Assembly (NCBI GenBank): GCA_020444325.1
Contig: JAHLLD010000001.1
Location: 388,747 to 452,746 of the forward strand
DNA length: 64,000 nt
Source of the DNA: a bacterium
GTDB taxonomy: Bacteria; Bacteroidota; Ignavibacteria; SZUA-365
Reading direction: 5' to 3'
Position 1 is the first letter of the stretch. Every line of letters begins with the position of its first letter. Positions 52,354-61,153 of this stretch are shown here, piece by piece. Position numbers and translations under genes: made by a program. The notes below the pieces were generated by a model. That model searched no databases. It had not been told where the DNA came from and worked only from the letters and a program-made list of their open reading frames with translations.

Positions 52354-52899
52354 CTACGCATCGAATCCAACGACATTCCCCTCTGCATCGACCGTGAGAA
52401 TCTTGATCCCAGCTTTGCGTACAAGTGGAGCTCGACGCCAACGGAGTGCCAGCTCAACGGATTTCAGATTGCTGGGGATCGCAATCGCCAGAATGTCATT
52501 CGAGTCGACATCCGCAATTGTCAGAATTTGTCCCAAAGCTTCCCGGATGAGGCTGTACTCGGGATTACTCCTCGATGGGTGAGACCTTCCTTTTTTACAT
52601 TCAGCAATGAAACGTCTACCGTCTTGGAGGCGAGTGACTACATCACCTTGTCCTGGCAGTGAGTGAATCTCAATCGTGGAGCTAAACGTTTGGTGCCTGT
52701 ACGTTCCAGACCACTTGTTTCCTTCGGCTTGGCGTATCCAGCCCCGCTTGGCCAAGAAAGGAATGGGTTCGAAGATAATTTTCCCTTGAACTTTGACCAT
52801 GGCGCCGTCAATGGATACGGAGACCACATCTGCTGCTAGTCCTTGATCGATGAGCCACATGGCTAGGTGAAGTGATACTTTGGCTTCTGGAATACGCAT
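52354..52899 (-). CDS. PD-(D/E)XK nuclease-like protein
   Basis: 181 residues. The fold's active-site signature is seen as Asp86 (QGDVVTRL) and Glu100-x-Lys102 (FIAECKKG), preceded by a Glu-rich helix. It resembles restriction-type and mobile-element nucleases. Follows the NYN gene by 13 bp on the same strand, so they probably act together, one on DNA, one on RNA. No target is indicated. Confidence 0.65.
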   Translation of the reverse strand: MRIPEAKVSLHLAMWLIDQGLAADVVSVSIDGAMVKVQGKIIFEPIPFLAKRGWIRQAEGNKWSGTYRHQTFSSTIEIHSLPGQGDVVTRLQDGRRFIAECKKGRSHPSRSNPEYSLIREALGQILTIADVDSNDILAIAIPSNLKSVELALRWRRAPLVRKAGIKILTVDAEGNVVGFDA

Positions 52900-52912
52900 G
52901 ATAGTTATGCTC

Positions 52913-53845
52913 TCAGCACATTTCCCTTACGACGGGGTGATTGTAATTCAGGATCGCCACCGCATAATCGTGTGGTGTCCCGATTCTCTTTTCGATGCAA
53001 AATGCTCCTTTGTGCTCCAGGTCTGAGATCACTCGTTTCCGTTGGTAATCGGCAAGGGTGGGGAGTGCTTGTGGGAGGCTGTCAAGCAAGGGGCCGAGCC
53101 AGATTTCGTGATGTCTTCCATATTCTGTGATGATGAATTGGAGGCATGTTCTTTCTTCATCATTGAGATCGGGATTGACGATATTGAACCAGTGTCCATC
53201 CTCTGGAGGTTCTGCAGCACGTTTCTTGACCGATGTTTCCTTACTTACCTTCTCCTTCAGTGCCTTCGTCCGTTCAGCATCCCGTTCTGCCTCAGCTTTC
53301 TCGTAATCTTTCTGTCTGCTTGCACTCTCTTCGAGCTTGCGGAGACGTTCAGGAGCAAAGAGCTTGAGTGCGTCGATGAAATTGCTCTGACCAACATTGG
53401 TAAGGAGATCGCCAGAGAAGCTGCTCTCGAATCCAACAGCGAAGACCTTCTTCGCCTGCTTTTTCAGGTGCTGGATAAGTGGGATGTAGTCCCGGTCACC
53501 GGCAAAGACGACAAACGTATCGATCTCCGGACGCTTGGCGAGTACATCCATGGCGTCAATACAAAGCCTCATATCCGCCGCGTTCTTGTGGTCTGTTCCC
53601 ATGACGTACACAGTTTCCACACCAGATAGAAAGAGAGATTGTTGCGGAGTGGCCTTGATGCGTTCGTAATCGGCGTAGGCATTTGAAATGATCGTCAGGA
53701 GGCCATATTCCTTTTCCAGATACGCATTCAGATTCATCAGTAGGTCGATGACATAGTCATTGAGCTCAGGAATATCGGCGTACTTGTTTGTGAGATGATA
53801 GTAGACGTTTTCGTAATCAATGAACAGCGATGCGTATACACTCAT
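52913..53845 (-). CDS. NYN-domain (LabA/DUF88-like) ribonuclease with C-terminal wing
   Basis: 310 residues. The NYN domain has all acidic sites: Asp10 (FIDYENVYY), Asp91 and Asp97 (ADMRLCIDAMD), Asp117/119 (FAGDRDYIPLI). Residues about 185-215 are a charged helical linker; residues 220-305 form a winged-helix- or LOTUS-like domain. GGAGGGTACA precedes the ATG. Such proteins cut RNA in metal-dependent way and turn up in conflict loci. Divergent from a HTH-repeat gene. Confidence 0.82.
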   Translation of the reverse strand: MSVYASLFIDYENVYYHLTNKYADIPELNDYVIDLLMNLNAYLEKEYGLLTIISNAYADYERIKATPQQSLFLSGVETVYVMGTDHKNAADMRLCIDAMDVLAKRPEIDTFVVFAGDRDYIPLIQHLKKQAKKVFAVGFESSFSGDLLTNVGQSNFIDALKLFAPERLRKLEESASRQKDYEKAEAERDAERTKALKEKVSKETSVKKRAAEPPEDGHWFNIVNPDLNDEERTCLQFIITEYGRHHEIWLGPLLDSLPQALPTLADYQRKRVISDLEHKGAFCIEKRIGTPHDYAVAILNYNHPVVREMC

Positions 53846-53956
53846 TGTACCCTCCAGTACGTACGATTTTGATGTTGGATGTCGGGCGAATCAGGTGTCA
53901 ATCAGCTCGATAGTATGGAAAACGGAGAGCAATATCAACCTCGATCTGGTGAGTGT

Positions 53957-53988
53957 ATTTGACATTCTCGCTTCGGCGGAGTACGTTT
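53957..53988 (+). promoter_or_regulatory. Consensus Bacteroidota promoter for the HTH-repeat gene
   Basis: TTTG at 53957-53960, 20 bp, TACGTTTG at 53981-53988, an exact TAnnTTTG. It would give a leader of about 165 bases before the ATG at 54159. Rest of 53846-54158 holds no gene. Confidence 0.65.
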
Positions 53989-54158
53989 GATATACCCTCC
54001 CTCCCCCCATGGGCGTTTCGGCATCTGCCGGAGCGCTCATTTTTTTCGCGATCTTCGCATACAGTTGACATTCATATCCGGAATACGTACCGTTGTGCAG
54101 CCAATGCCGTTGATTTTCTGGCATCAAGCATATTGTGACACCTACCTTTCTGGGGCTC

Positions 54159-55130
54159 ATGGAAAAAACCGCAAAACAGGCACAAGTCATCGTCCAGGGA
54201 ATGGTAAACGCTGGAATAAAAATGAAGGATATTGTAGCTGGGACTGGTGTCAACCCCACGACACTTGGGTGGATCCGCAAAGGACGTACTGAGAAAATCT
54301 CGGAGAAGACGTTTGACCGCATCTGGGAGTTCTGGTCAAAGCAACCGATAAGCAAAGAACAGGAAGAAGCACCTGCCCAGGAAAGCGTTGAGCCTGATGC
54401 GCGGCAAAAACTCGAAGAAGCACGTGCGATCGTGCATGACCTGCTTAATCGTGGCATGACAACGACGGATGTGGCGTATATGTCAGCGATCACGGCGAGG
54501 ACAGTACGTGATTTACGTGAAGCACTCACCGACGAAGTCAGTGACAGGGTCTATTCTCGGCTGCAAGCGTACTACAAAGAACGTACGGGTGAGACATTCG
54601 TCCTGGGCGTCCATAAAGATAAAGCTGGGAAGCATAAATATGACATCGATAACAGTACTCGCTCGACGATCAGTAAGGCCATGTACGGGAGGAAGACTCC
54701 GACCCGGAAGCAGTGGTCTGCACCGATACCGGAAAAAGTGCCAGTGACTATCACAACGAACCTTAGTAAGGGGGACGTTGAGAAGACCGTGGAGAACGCA
54801 CGGGAAATGGTACAGGACTTGCTGCGTGCGGGAATATCCGGATTGAAGATCGCCGAGGGATCGGGTGTGAGCTCTGCCACCGTCGCCAACATACGTAACG
54901 GTCGGTCGACAGTTGTACGTGCGAAGGTCTTCGACAGGATACGGGATTACTGGTTGAAGAGTGTGGAGTGGAAGGAGGACTCGACCGTGAAGACCACGAT
55001 GGACTTAATCAGCCATGACCATGTACCGGTCAATGCTGACGCCATGAAGGCGATCATCGAGCGTCTGATCGGGAATTTCGAAGCGGCGGTAAAGGAGTTG
55101 GCTAGTATTCGGAAGGAGTTGAAAAGGTGA
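54159..55130 (+). CDS. Protein with three HTH-like repeats
   Basis: 323 residues from ATG 54159 (a GTG at 54135 also is in frame). Three repeats, each about 60 residues: AQVIVQGMVNAGIKMKDIVAG, ARAIVHDLLNRGMTTTDVAY, and AREMVQDLLRAGISGLKIAEG, each followed by a variable GVxxxTVxxIR recognition helix and a FDRIxxYW end. This reads as a multi-HTH DNA- or RNA-binding protein. The last 60 residues are helical (AMKAIIERLIGNFEAAVKEL). Overlaps the next gene by 4 bp (GTGA). Confidence 0.65.
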   Translation: MEKTAKQAQVIVQGMVNAGIKMKDIVAGTGVNPTTLGWIRKGRTEKISEKTFDRIWEFWSKQPISKEQEEAPAQESVEPDARQKLEEARAIVHDLLNRGMTTTDVAYMSAITARTVRDLREALTDEVSDRVYSRLQAYYKERTGETFVLGVHKDKAGKHKYDIDNSTRSTISKAMYGRKTPTRKQWSAPIPEKVPVTITTNLSKGDVEKTVENAREMVQDLLRAGISGLKIAEGSGVSSATVANIRNGRSTVVRAKVFDRIRDYWLKSVEWKEDSTVKTTMDLISHDHVPVNADAMKAIIERLIGNFEAAVKELASIRKELKR

Positions 55131-55642
55131 GCCAAGAAATGGGAACTCCGTACGTCGAAGTTCGGGATTTTATCGATACCACGATAAAATCGGACGGCAC
55201 TACAATCCCCTTCGCTGGGGAAAAGCGAGGAAACATTTTTCGCATCTCTATCAACAATCTTGCATTCGATCTACCGATTTTGTTCACTGGCACAGACGGC
55301 TTAGGCGAGTTCTATCTTGTTGAAGAGCTACATTCGCCTTTAGGCTCCGGATGGAGTTTCAGCATTGAATCGGAGTACGACGAATTCGGTAGAGATGGTG
55401 GGTGCTGCCGTCTCGTCTATCATCCAAACTGCGAGACCTCGGAGATTGAAATGGCATCGCGGGGAGTCAATCCGGAGGGAAAAATAGTCCTCGCTCCGAT
55501 CGCTATTGGCTTTGCGATTTATTTTATGGTCGATGGCGAGCTTGAGTATGTAGACCATGATGACTTCTGCAGCTCTCATGACGAACGCGTACTCGCATGG
55601 CAGTTGCTGTCTCAGGCAATTGATCGGGGTACTCGGCGTTGA
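55127..55642 (+). CDS. Uncharacterised protein coupled to the HTH-repeat gene
   Basis: 171 residues, GTG start at 55127 within the preceding stop, with AAGGAG upstream. Beta-rich; sequence ends in an acidic and His/Cys-bearing part (EYVDHDDFCSSHDER). No motif recognised. Confidence 0.5.
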   Translation: MSQEMGTPYVEVRDFIDTTIKSDGTTIPFAGEKRGNIFRISINNLAFDLPILFTGTDGLGEFYLVEELHSPLGSGWSFSIESEYDEFGRDGGCCRLVYHPNCETSEIEMASRGVNPEGKIVLAPIAIGFAIYFMVDGELEYVDHDDFCSSHDERVLAWQLLSQAIDRGTRR

Positions 55643-56127
55643 TACAGAGGGTACAGGGAGCGATCCGTTGAATTTGAGTCAAATTGGCGAGACCTTTGAC
55701 ATTTCCATCGAGCTGAAGATGACTTTGCCGAGACATGTCGTTTCTACCTGAAGACAAGGGCAAGCTGCCGAAGAAATGGCGGCATCGTTGAACGCTGGCA
55801 ATGCCTGCAAGCACTTACAGAGATTTCCAGTTAATTTTTTTCATACTTACCCCCTACTTCAGCTTGCCGAGGTTGAAATTGCTCCCCGATTGATGTCGCA
55901 AGATCGTGAATGAGTTTTGCTTTCAGCTTTGCTTTGGCGAGATGACGAAGGAAATCACTCCGTGAACTCTATATCAGACCTCCAATTGCGTATGGAGTGG
56001 GGGGCAATAAATGAAGCGATACAGCAGAGATGGAGATATCTGCCTCGCATTTAATTGGCACCCTGCAGCCAGAACGATAACAGGTCGCAGCAATACTCCA
56101 AAGCCAACGAACTGCCTTTTTGTTGTA
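55643..56127. other. Gap with gene relics
   Basis: Beyond the metallopeptidase relic, a minus-strand stretch (about 55831-55968) reads SDFLRHLAKAKLKAKLI and on to a stop, with no start codon. It is coding-like and possibly another relic. Nothing else is seen. Confidence 0.4.
55700..55800 (+). pseudogene. Decayed copy of the metallopeptidase C-terminal part
   Basis: EDDFAETCRFYLK at 55715-55753 matches DEDFAESCRFYLK of the gene at 47664; after a frameshift KGKLPKKWR matches KGRLPKKWR. The HEWGH part is missing. A coding relic left by deletion. Confidence 0.65.
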
Positions 56128-57204
56128 TCAACTCTCCTGCTCTTCCGGATATTGCAGATTCTGAACGGGGAACCAATTGTTTCGGGGAGCGTTCTGGTTT
56201 ATCTGTATTGTACTCCCCTCTGTGGCATATACTTTATAGCCTCTATGAATAAATGCGCGAATAACAGATTTTCTCGGATGGTCTTTATCCTCCTTTGCGG
56301 TACTGACAATAGCGATGCGAGGTAACTGAGAACCAAGCTGCGGCGCTATCAATCGTGGACCAAGCCATCGGTCAAGCAGCTCAGACGAAATATTGTGTCG
56401 TGATCCATGGTGTGGTATCTGCACCTTTTCTAGACCATGTATGGGCAGACCAAGATGCTCTGCATAATCACCTGCAACCGTTAACGAAGCCCGGCCAGCG
56501 TCTGCTGTCAATAGAATCCTGTCGCCACAAAGTCTCGTATACTGAATCACACTCATATTATTCTCCGCACTTGTGTCATCTGCAGGGAAGGATTCAGCGC
56601 CCCATACTGCTCGAACATACTGGACAGCCTTGCCTACAAGACGCACAATCGTTTCAGCAAGCGCAACCTTCTGCTCTGAAGTTGCATCTGGAGTCTTATC
56701 CGATTGAACAATAAGATCAAGATAGTATGGCACCGTAGGTGACATAACAAGAAATTGCCCAATGGACTCACCCTGGAACGGCTCGCGTATAGGAACTCCA
56801 TATTCTATAGCGAGGCTTTCAAGTTCAGTGATGTTAGGATATAATTCTTTTAAACGAGTTGTAAGATTTTCCACCGATTTGAATCTTGAGAAACGAGGCA
56901 ACAATACTCCTGCATACTCCCAAGGCCGGAGCATCCACAGCTCACCAATCGTAAACTCACTAAATAGCTTTCTTAGTCCTGCCGCATGATCACCATCGGG
57001 GTGACTTACGACGACTGCATCGATATGGGATGGATTGCCGTAGAAATCCCTGATATGCTTTACAAGCGCATCACCAGTTTCTAGATATCCGCCATCGGTT
57101 ACATGTATGCGTGTTACACCATTGTATGAATACCGCAGAGCTATTGCATCTCCACTTTTTTTCTCCCCAACACCCAGAAAATCAATTTCATAGAAATCTG
57201 ACAT
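56128..57204 (-). CDS. MBL-fold hydrolase, ComEC-C-terminal-like
   Basis: 358 residues from ATG 57204, supported by GGTGGGGGACGG before it. The metallo-beta-lactamase motif HPDGDH (His68, Asp70, Asp72, His73) is followed by other metal ligands (TADAGRASL, IPHHGSRHN). This is the ComEC-type solitary MBL subgroup, likely cutting a nucleotide or nucleic acid. It sits 13 bp after a small membrane protein, at the end of the type I restriction operon, suggesting an accessory role there. Confidence 0.78.
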   Translation of the reverse strand: MSDFYEIDFLGVGEKKSGDAIALRYSYNGVTRIHVTDGGYLETGDALVKHIRDFYGNPSHIDAVVVSHPDGDHAAGLRKLFSEFTIGELWMLRPWEYAGVLLPRFSRFKSVENLTTRLKELYPNITELESLAIEYGVPIREPFQGESIGQFLVMSPTVPYYLDLIVQSDKTPDATSEQKVALAETIVRLVGKAVQYVRAVWGAESFPADDTSAENNMSVIQYTRLCGDRILLTADAGRASLTVAGDYAEHLGLPIHGLEKVQIPHHGSRHNISSELLDRWLGPRLIAPQLGSQLPRIAIVSTAKEDKDHPRKSVIRAFIHRGYKVYATEGSTIQINQNAPRNNWFPVQNLQYPEEQES

Positions 57205-57217
57205 TGCCGTCCCCCAC

Positions 57218-57703
57218 CTATTTGTTATTTTCAATACGCTTTGTTATATACAGCGTCTGTTTTCTATATGAGAAGAGAAATAGTACTACAAGGCCGAACA
57301 CCAATGCTTCCACACCCCAATCTGCGATGACTGGATATATTTTCGAAAGAACCTCATATGACTTTAGCAAGCATAGCGCTAAGGCAAGCGCACATAGAGT
57401 TCGGTACATATTGTTGGTTTCCGAGAGCACCTCTAGCTTTTCGTCTTTTTTTGATGCCGTTAGAAAATCTTCATATGGTGCAAATTTAACGAAGCGCACA
57501 GCTTTCAATAGTGGCTCAACAATGATGGATCCAATTCTACTAATAATGAGTCCAAAAAAATAATATACAAATACCGCCTGTAGGAGGTCATCAGATGCAA
57601 ATTGATATTTGGTTAGGAATCCAGATAGGGAAACGAATACAACACCCGGCAGCAGGTAATTGAATATGTTATATGATGAGATTTTCTCAAACAGCTCTTT
57701 CAT
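57218..57703 (-). CDS. Small membrane protein linked to MBL hydrolase
   Basis: 161 residues with four hydrophobic stretches (about 15-30, 42-62, 102-118, 128-148) and a basic tail (SYRKQTLYITKRIENNK). AGGTGGAAC precedes the ATG at 57703. It begins 51 bp after the hsdR stop and ends 13 bp before the MBL start. The N-terminus KISSYNIFNYLLPGVVFV is a pattern I have seen in uncharacterised small membrane proteins. May be the membrane partner of the MBL enzyme. Confidence 0.6.
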   Translation of the reverse strand: MKELFEKISSYNIFNYLLPGVVFVSLSGFLTKYQFASDDLLQAVFVYYFFGLIISRIGSIIVEPLLKAVRFVKFAPYEDFLTASKKDEKLEVLSETNNMYRTLCALALALCLLKSYEVLSKIYPVIADWGVEALVFGLVVLFLFSYRKQTLYITKRIENNK

Positions 57704-57754
57704 GTTCCACCTAATGTAGTATTTCGAACTCTGGTTTCTTTGCTGCTTCTGCTT

Positions 57755-60700
57755 TTACCCAGCCACCCCCCATTCCAACGGCTTGACAGCCTCCAGCGCT
57801 CCGAAAATCCCCTCAATCACATTCTCCTTCCCGGCGAACAGTTCGTCCGGACCGCCGGAGTGCAGATCGCTGAACGGTGGTTCGTAGAGCGCCGAGGCTT
57901 CCATGATGCCACGGTAGGTGAGCTGGTCGATGATCAGTTCAATGAAGCGGATCTGCGGTGGGGTGAGGCTGCGGTCAGAGAGGAATTCGGAGAATGCTGC
58001 ATGCGCGGCAGTCCGATCCATACCGACAAGACCGCGGATGAAATGTACGAGCGAAGGCGACTCGCTGTGCTTGAGTAGGTCGGACAGCAACGTCTTGCCA
58101 TCGTCCTCGCCAATCTTAACGAGAGTGCTTTCGAGCGTCTCGAGGTCCTTGGGGGTGAGCTGCTGGTTCGTGCGGACCTTTTGCACGACGAGATCGTTGA
58201 GATGGTTATTCAGGTAATCCTTGACCTTCCGCTCGTACTGCACTCCGGTCATTTTCGGGATTTCGATCGTCGTGCCTTCGCGGACGCTCATGACCTCGTC
58301 CTTGAAGTCAGTGTACACAATCTTGCGCTTCTTCTTGTCCAGGAATGGTACGAGTCCGCGCAGCCTGAGGCGGAGATCCTCGAGTGTCGCCAGATCCATG
58401 CCATCCCAGAATACGGTGTCCTGCATGCTGCTCAGAAATGCAAGCTGCTTCTTCACCGCCGGTATTGCGGATTTCTCCTCGAGCATCATCGCAATATCCA
58501 CTACTTTCATGCGGAGTGGCTCGTACACTCGCATATCATCCGTTACCAGGGCGAGCTGCATCTTCAGCAGGGTGAGATCGAACATTCGGGATTCGATGTC
58601 ATCCGTTTCGAGCTCACTGGGAAGTCCGGCAACTTCACGTTCCAGTACAGCCTGATCAGCCTCGCTGAGCTGTTCCCATCTCGAAGCTTGTTGGAAACGC
58701 TCTACTGCTTCCAGACGCTCACGCACGATGAAGTTGTCCTTGTTCATGGCGCTGACTTCACTGTGCAGCATCTTTGCGATCGTTTTCCCGAGTTTTCCAT
58801 CAGGTTCCAGTTCGGGCGAAGACTGAAGGTAGCTCAGGAGCTGGACGCGGCTTCGAAAGAGCCGAGCACCGAGAGGCGCGCCGCCCCCTGTTTCAATGCC
58901 CTGCGGATTCTCGTTGAAGAAATCGAAGTTGAAGCAGAAATCGAACACGCGGAAGTCCTGCTTGTCATCACCCGGACCATACAGATCAGGACACAGGCGC
59001 GTACCGCGACCGATCATCTGCCAGAACTTGATCTTCGAATACACAGGCTTGAAGAACACGAGGTTCGCCACTTCTGGTACGTCGATGCCCGTGTCAAGCA
59101 TGTCGACGGAAATGGCGATATGCGGCGCCTTGTCCTTCTGAGAAAAATCGTCAAGGATGCTCTGCGGGTACTTCGCATAGTTGTCGATGATGCGGGCGAA
59201 GTGCCCGGCGTAATGCGGATAGTGATGGTTGAAACGCTCCTCGATGAAGACGGCATGGTCATGGTTGCGTGCGAAGATGATGGTCTTGGCAAGGCGGTCG
59301 CCACCTTCGGCTTTGTGGCCGTGCTCCATCACGTGCTGCAGGACCTTGTCCACCGTATCCCGGTTGAATAGCCAGTTGTTGATGGCCGTCGCGTTCACAC
59401 GATCGGGCACACCGATTTCCTGCGTATCATCACCCCAGTCGATGCTCTCCCATTGCTCTTTTTCTTCCTCGCTGAGGGAGTCGTAGTCGATTCCTTCTCG
59501 TGGGAACTTCAGATCCACCTGCTGCACGCGGGGTGGGACGAGAAATCCATCCTTTACCGCCTGCTCCAGTTCGTAGGCATCCGTAGGCACACCCGGCTCG
59601 AGGTCGAAAAGATCGTAGGTGTTCTTGTCCACCTGTTCACGAGGCGTTGCCGTCAATCCGACGAGCAACGAATCAAAATAGCGGAAGATCGCCTGGTAAC
59701 GCTGGTATACAGACCGGTGTGCTTCATCGATGATCACGAGATCAAAATGGCCGACACCAAAGCGCGCCTCGCCGCCTTTCGTTTCATCGATCAGCCCCAT
59801 CATTGTCGGGTAGGTGCAGACATACACCCGTCCCTCTGTGTCTTTCTCGGTGACGAGATTCACGGGACTCGATTCCGGCAGATGCGCCTTGAAGGCGTTC
59901 GTGGCCTGGTTGACGAGGGATATGCGGTCCGCAAGAAAGAGCGCCCGCTTCACCCAGCTTGCACGCTGCAACGCATCGACGAGCGCGATGGCCGTGCGGG
60001 TCTTGCCAGTGCCAGTGGCCATGACGAGCAGTGCCTTCCGGCGCGACTGCGTGAAATGCCCGAAGATGCTACCGATGGCGCGCTTCTGGTAGTAGCGTTC
60101 GACGATGGCGTCCTTTACGGTGGAAACATCCAGCACCTTCCGCTGAGAACGACGGAGAATGATGCGCGCGAGTTCGTCCTTCTTGTAAAAACCCGCCACC
60201 TTGCGAGGTGGGTAGGATGCATCATCCCACATCCATGTCGTATAGCCGTTCGTGTAGAAGATGACGGGGCGCTGACCGTGCATACTCTCAAGGCAGTCCG
60301 CGTACAGTTTCGCCTGCTGCTGCCCCACCTTGGGATCGACTGTGGTTTTCTTCGCTTCCACGACCCCCAGCGGTTTCCCGTCATCACCCCAGAGCACGTA
60401 ATCCGCTTTCCCTATTCCCTTGGCGTTTGGCATACCGGTGACTTCATACTCACGGTCACGTGCCTGAACCAGTGACCATCCTGCGCGATGGAGATCGACA
60501 TCGATCAGGTAGCGCCGCGTTTTTTCTTCGGAATAATCATGCGTATCGGGCTGTTTCTCTGTCTCGGCACGGATCTGTGCAAGCTGGTCTTTCAGACGCT
60601 GAAGTTCATCATCGCGTTCATCGATTTCCTGTTGGCGCCGAAGTGCATCCTTGCTCTGCTCCGCAAGCTTCTCTTCCAGTTCCTGCAGCTTCGCACGTGG

Positions 60701-61153
60701 GATTGTGTCCTCGGCGCTCACGGTCCGCGGGACACGATCATCCTTCCAGGCTGCGCCTTCACGAGGCACGTCCGGCATGTACGTACGGACAAGCCAGTAG
60801 CAGATATGATGAAGCTCTCTGACTACTTCCAGCGCATCGCTCTGCAGTACCTTGCGCGAACTGTGCACGGCCTGATTTCCAACTTTCTGAATTACCCGCG
60901 CCTTCTGGAACACGACCTCCGGGAGCAGGTTCAGGAACGTTGGTTCGTGGATCAATGCTCCAAGGCCTTGGTCGTAGGGCATGCGCAGGGCGCTGTCATG
61001 TCCGTACAGCCAGTGAACAATCGTTTCCAGTGCAAAGCGCGCGTGGAAACACGCCGCTCGCGGATCACCTACGATATAGCTTTCCGCCTTCATCGCAGCG
61101 GATGCGATTTCGATGAGTCCGGCTGGCAGGAAGGAGAAGTTACTCATGCTCAC
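57755..61153 (-). CDS. hsdR: Type I restriction subunit HsdR
   Basis: 1132 residues. N-terminal DUF4145-like part (about 20-130) and coiled coil (155-200); nuclease site Asp251 and Glu266-Ala-Lys268 (GKADYVLW...VVEAKK); Walker A ATGTGKT at 379-385; DEAH at 476-479; helicase motifs after that (GLTATP, SVDMLDTGIDVPEVANLVF, QMIGRGTRLC). Restricts unmodified DNA after translocation. Start overlaps hsdS stop by 4 bp. Confidence 0.95.
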   Translation of the reverse strand: MSMSNFSFLPAGLIEIASAAMKAESYIVGDPRAACFHARFALETIVHWLYGHDSALRMPYDQGLGALIHEPTFLNLLPEVVFQKARVIQKVGNQAVHSSRKVLQSDALEVVRELHHICYWLVRTYMPDVPREGAAWKDDRVPRTVSAEDTIPRAKLQELEEKLAEQSKDALRRQQEIDERDDELQRLKDQLAQIRAETEKQPDTHDYSEEKTRRYLIDVDLHRAGWSLVQARDREYEVTGMPNAKGIGKADYVLWGDDGKPLGVVEAKKTTVDPKVGQQQAKLYADCLESMHGQRPVIFYTNGYTTWMWDDASYPPRKVAGFYKKDELARIILRRSQRKVLDVSTVKDAIVERYYQKRAIGSIFGHFTQSRRKALLVMATGTGKTRTAIALVDALQRASWVKRALFLADRISLVNQATNAFKAHLPESSPVNLVTEKDTEGRVYVCTYPTMMGLIDETKGGEARFGVGHFDLVIIDEAHRSVYQRYQAIFRYFDSLLVGLTATPREQVDKNTYDLFDLEPGVPTDAYELEQAVKDGFLVPPRVQQVDLKFPREGIDYDSLSEEEKEQWESIDWGDDTQEIGVPDRVNATAINNWLFNRDTVDKVLQHVMEHGHKAEGGDRLAKTIIFARNHDHAVFIEERFNHHYPHYAGHFARIIDNYAKYPQSILDDFSQKDKAPHIAISVDMLDTGIDVPEVANLVFFKPVYSKIKFWQMIGRGTRLCPDLYGPGDDKQDFRVFDFCFNFDFFNENPQGIETGGGAPLGARLFRSRVQLLSYLQSSPELEPDGKLGKTIAKMLHSEVSAMNKDNFIVRERLEAVERFQQASRWEQLSEADQAVLEREVAGLPSELETDDIESRMFDLTLLKMQLALVTDDMRVYEPLRMKVVDIAMMLEEKSAIPAVKKQLAFLSSMQDTVFWDGMDLATLEDLRLRLRGLVPFLDKKKRKIVYTDFKDEVMSVREGTTIEIPKMTGVQYERKVKDYLNNHLNDLVVQKVRTNQQLTPKDLETLESTLVKIGEDDGKTLLSDLLKHSESPSLVHFIRGLVGMDRTAAHAAFSEFLSDRSLTPPQIRFIELIIDQLTYRGIMEASALYEPPFSDLHSGGPDELFAGKENVIEGIFGALEAVKPLEWGVAG

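Noticed and set aside
56011..56325. 104-codon plus-strand frame
   Set aside because: Mostly antisense to the MBL gene.
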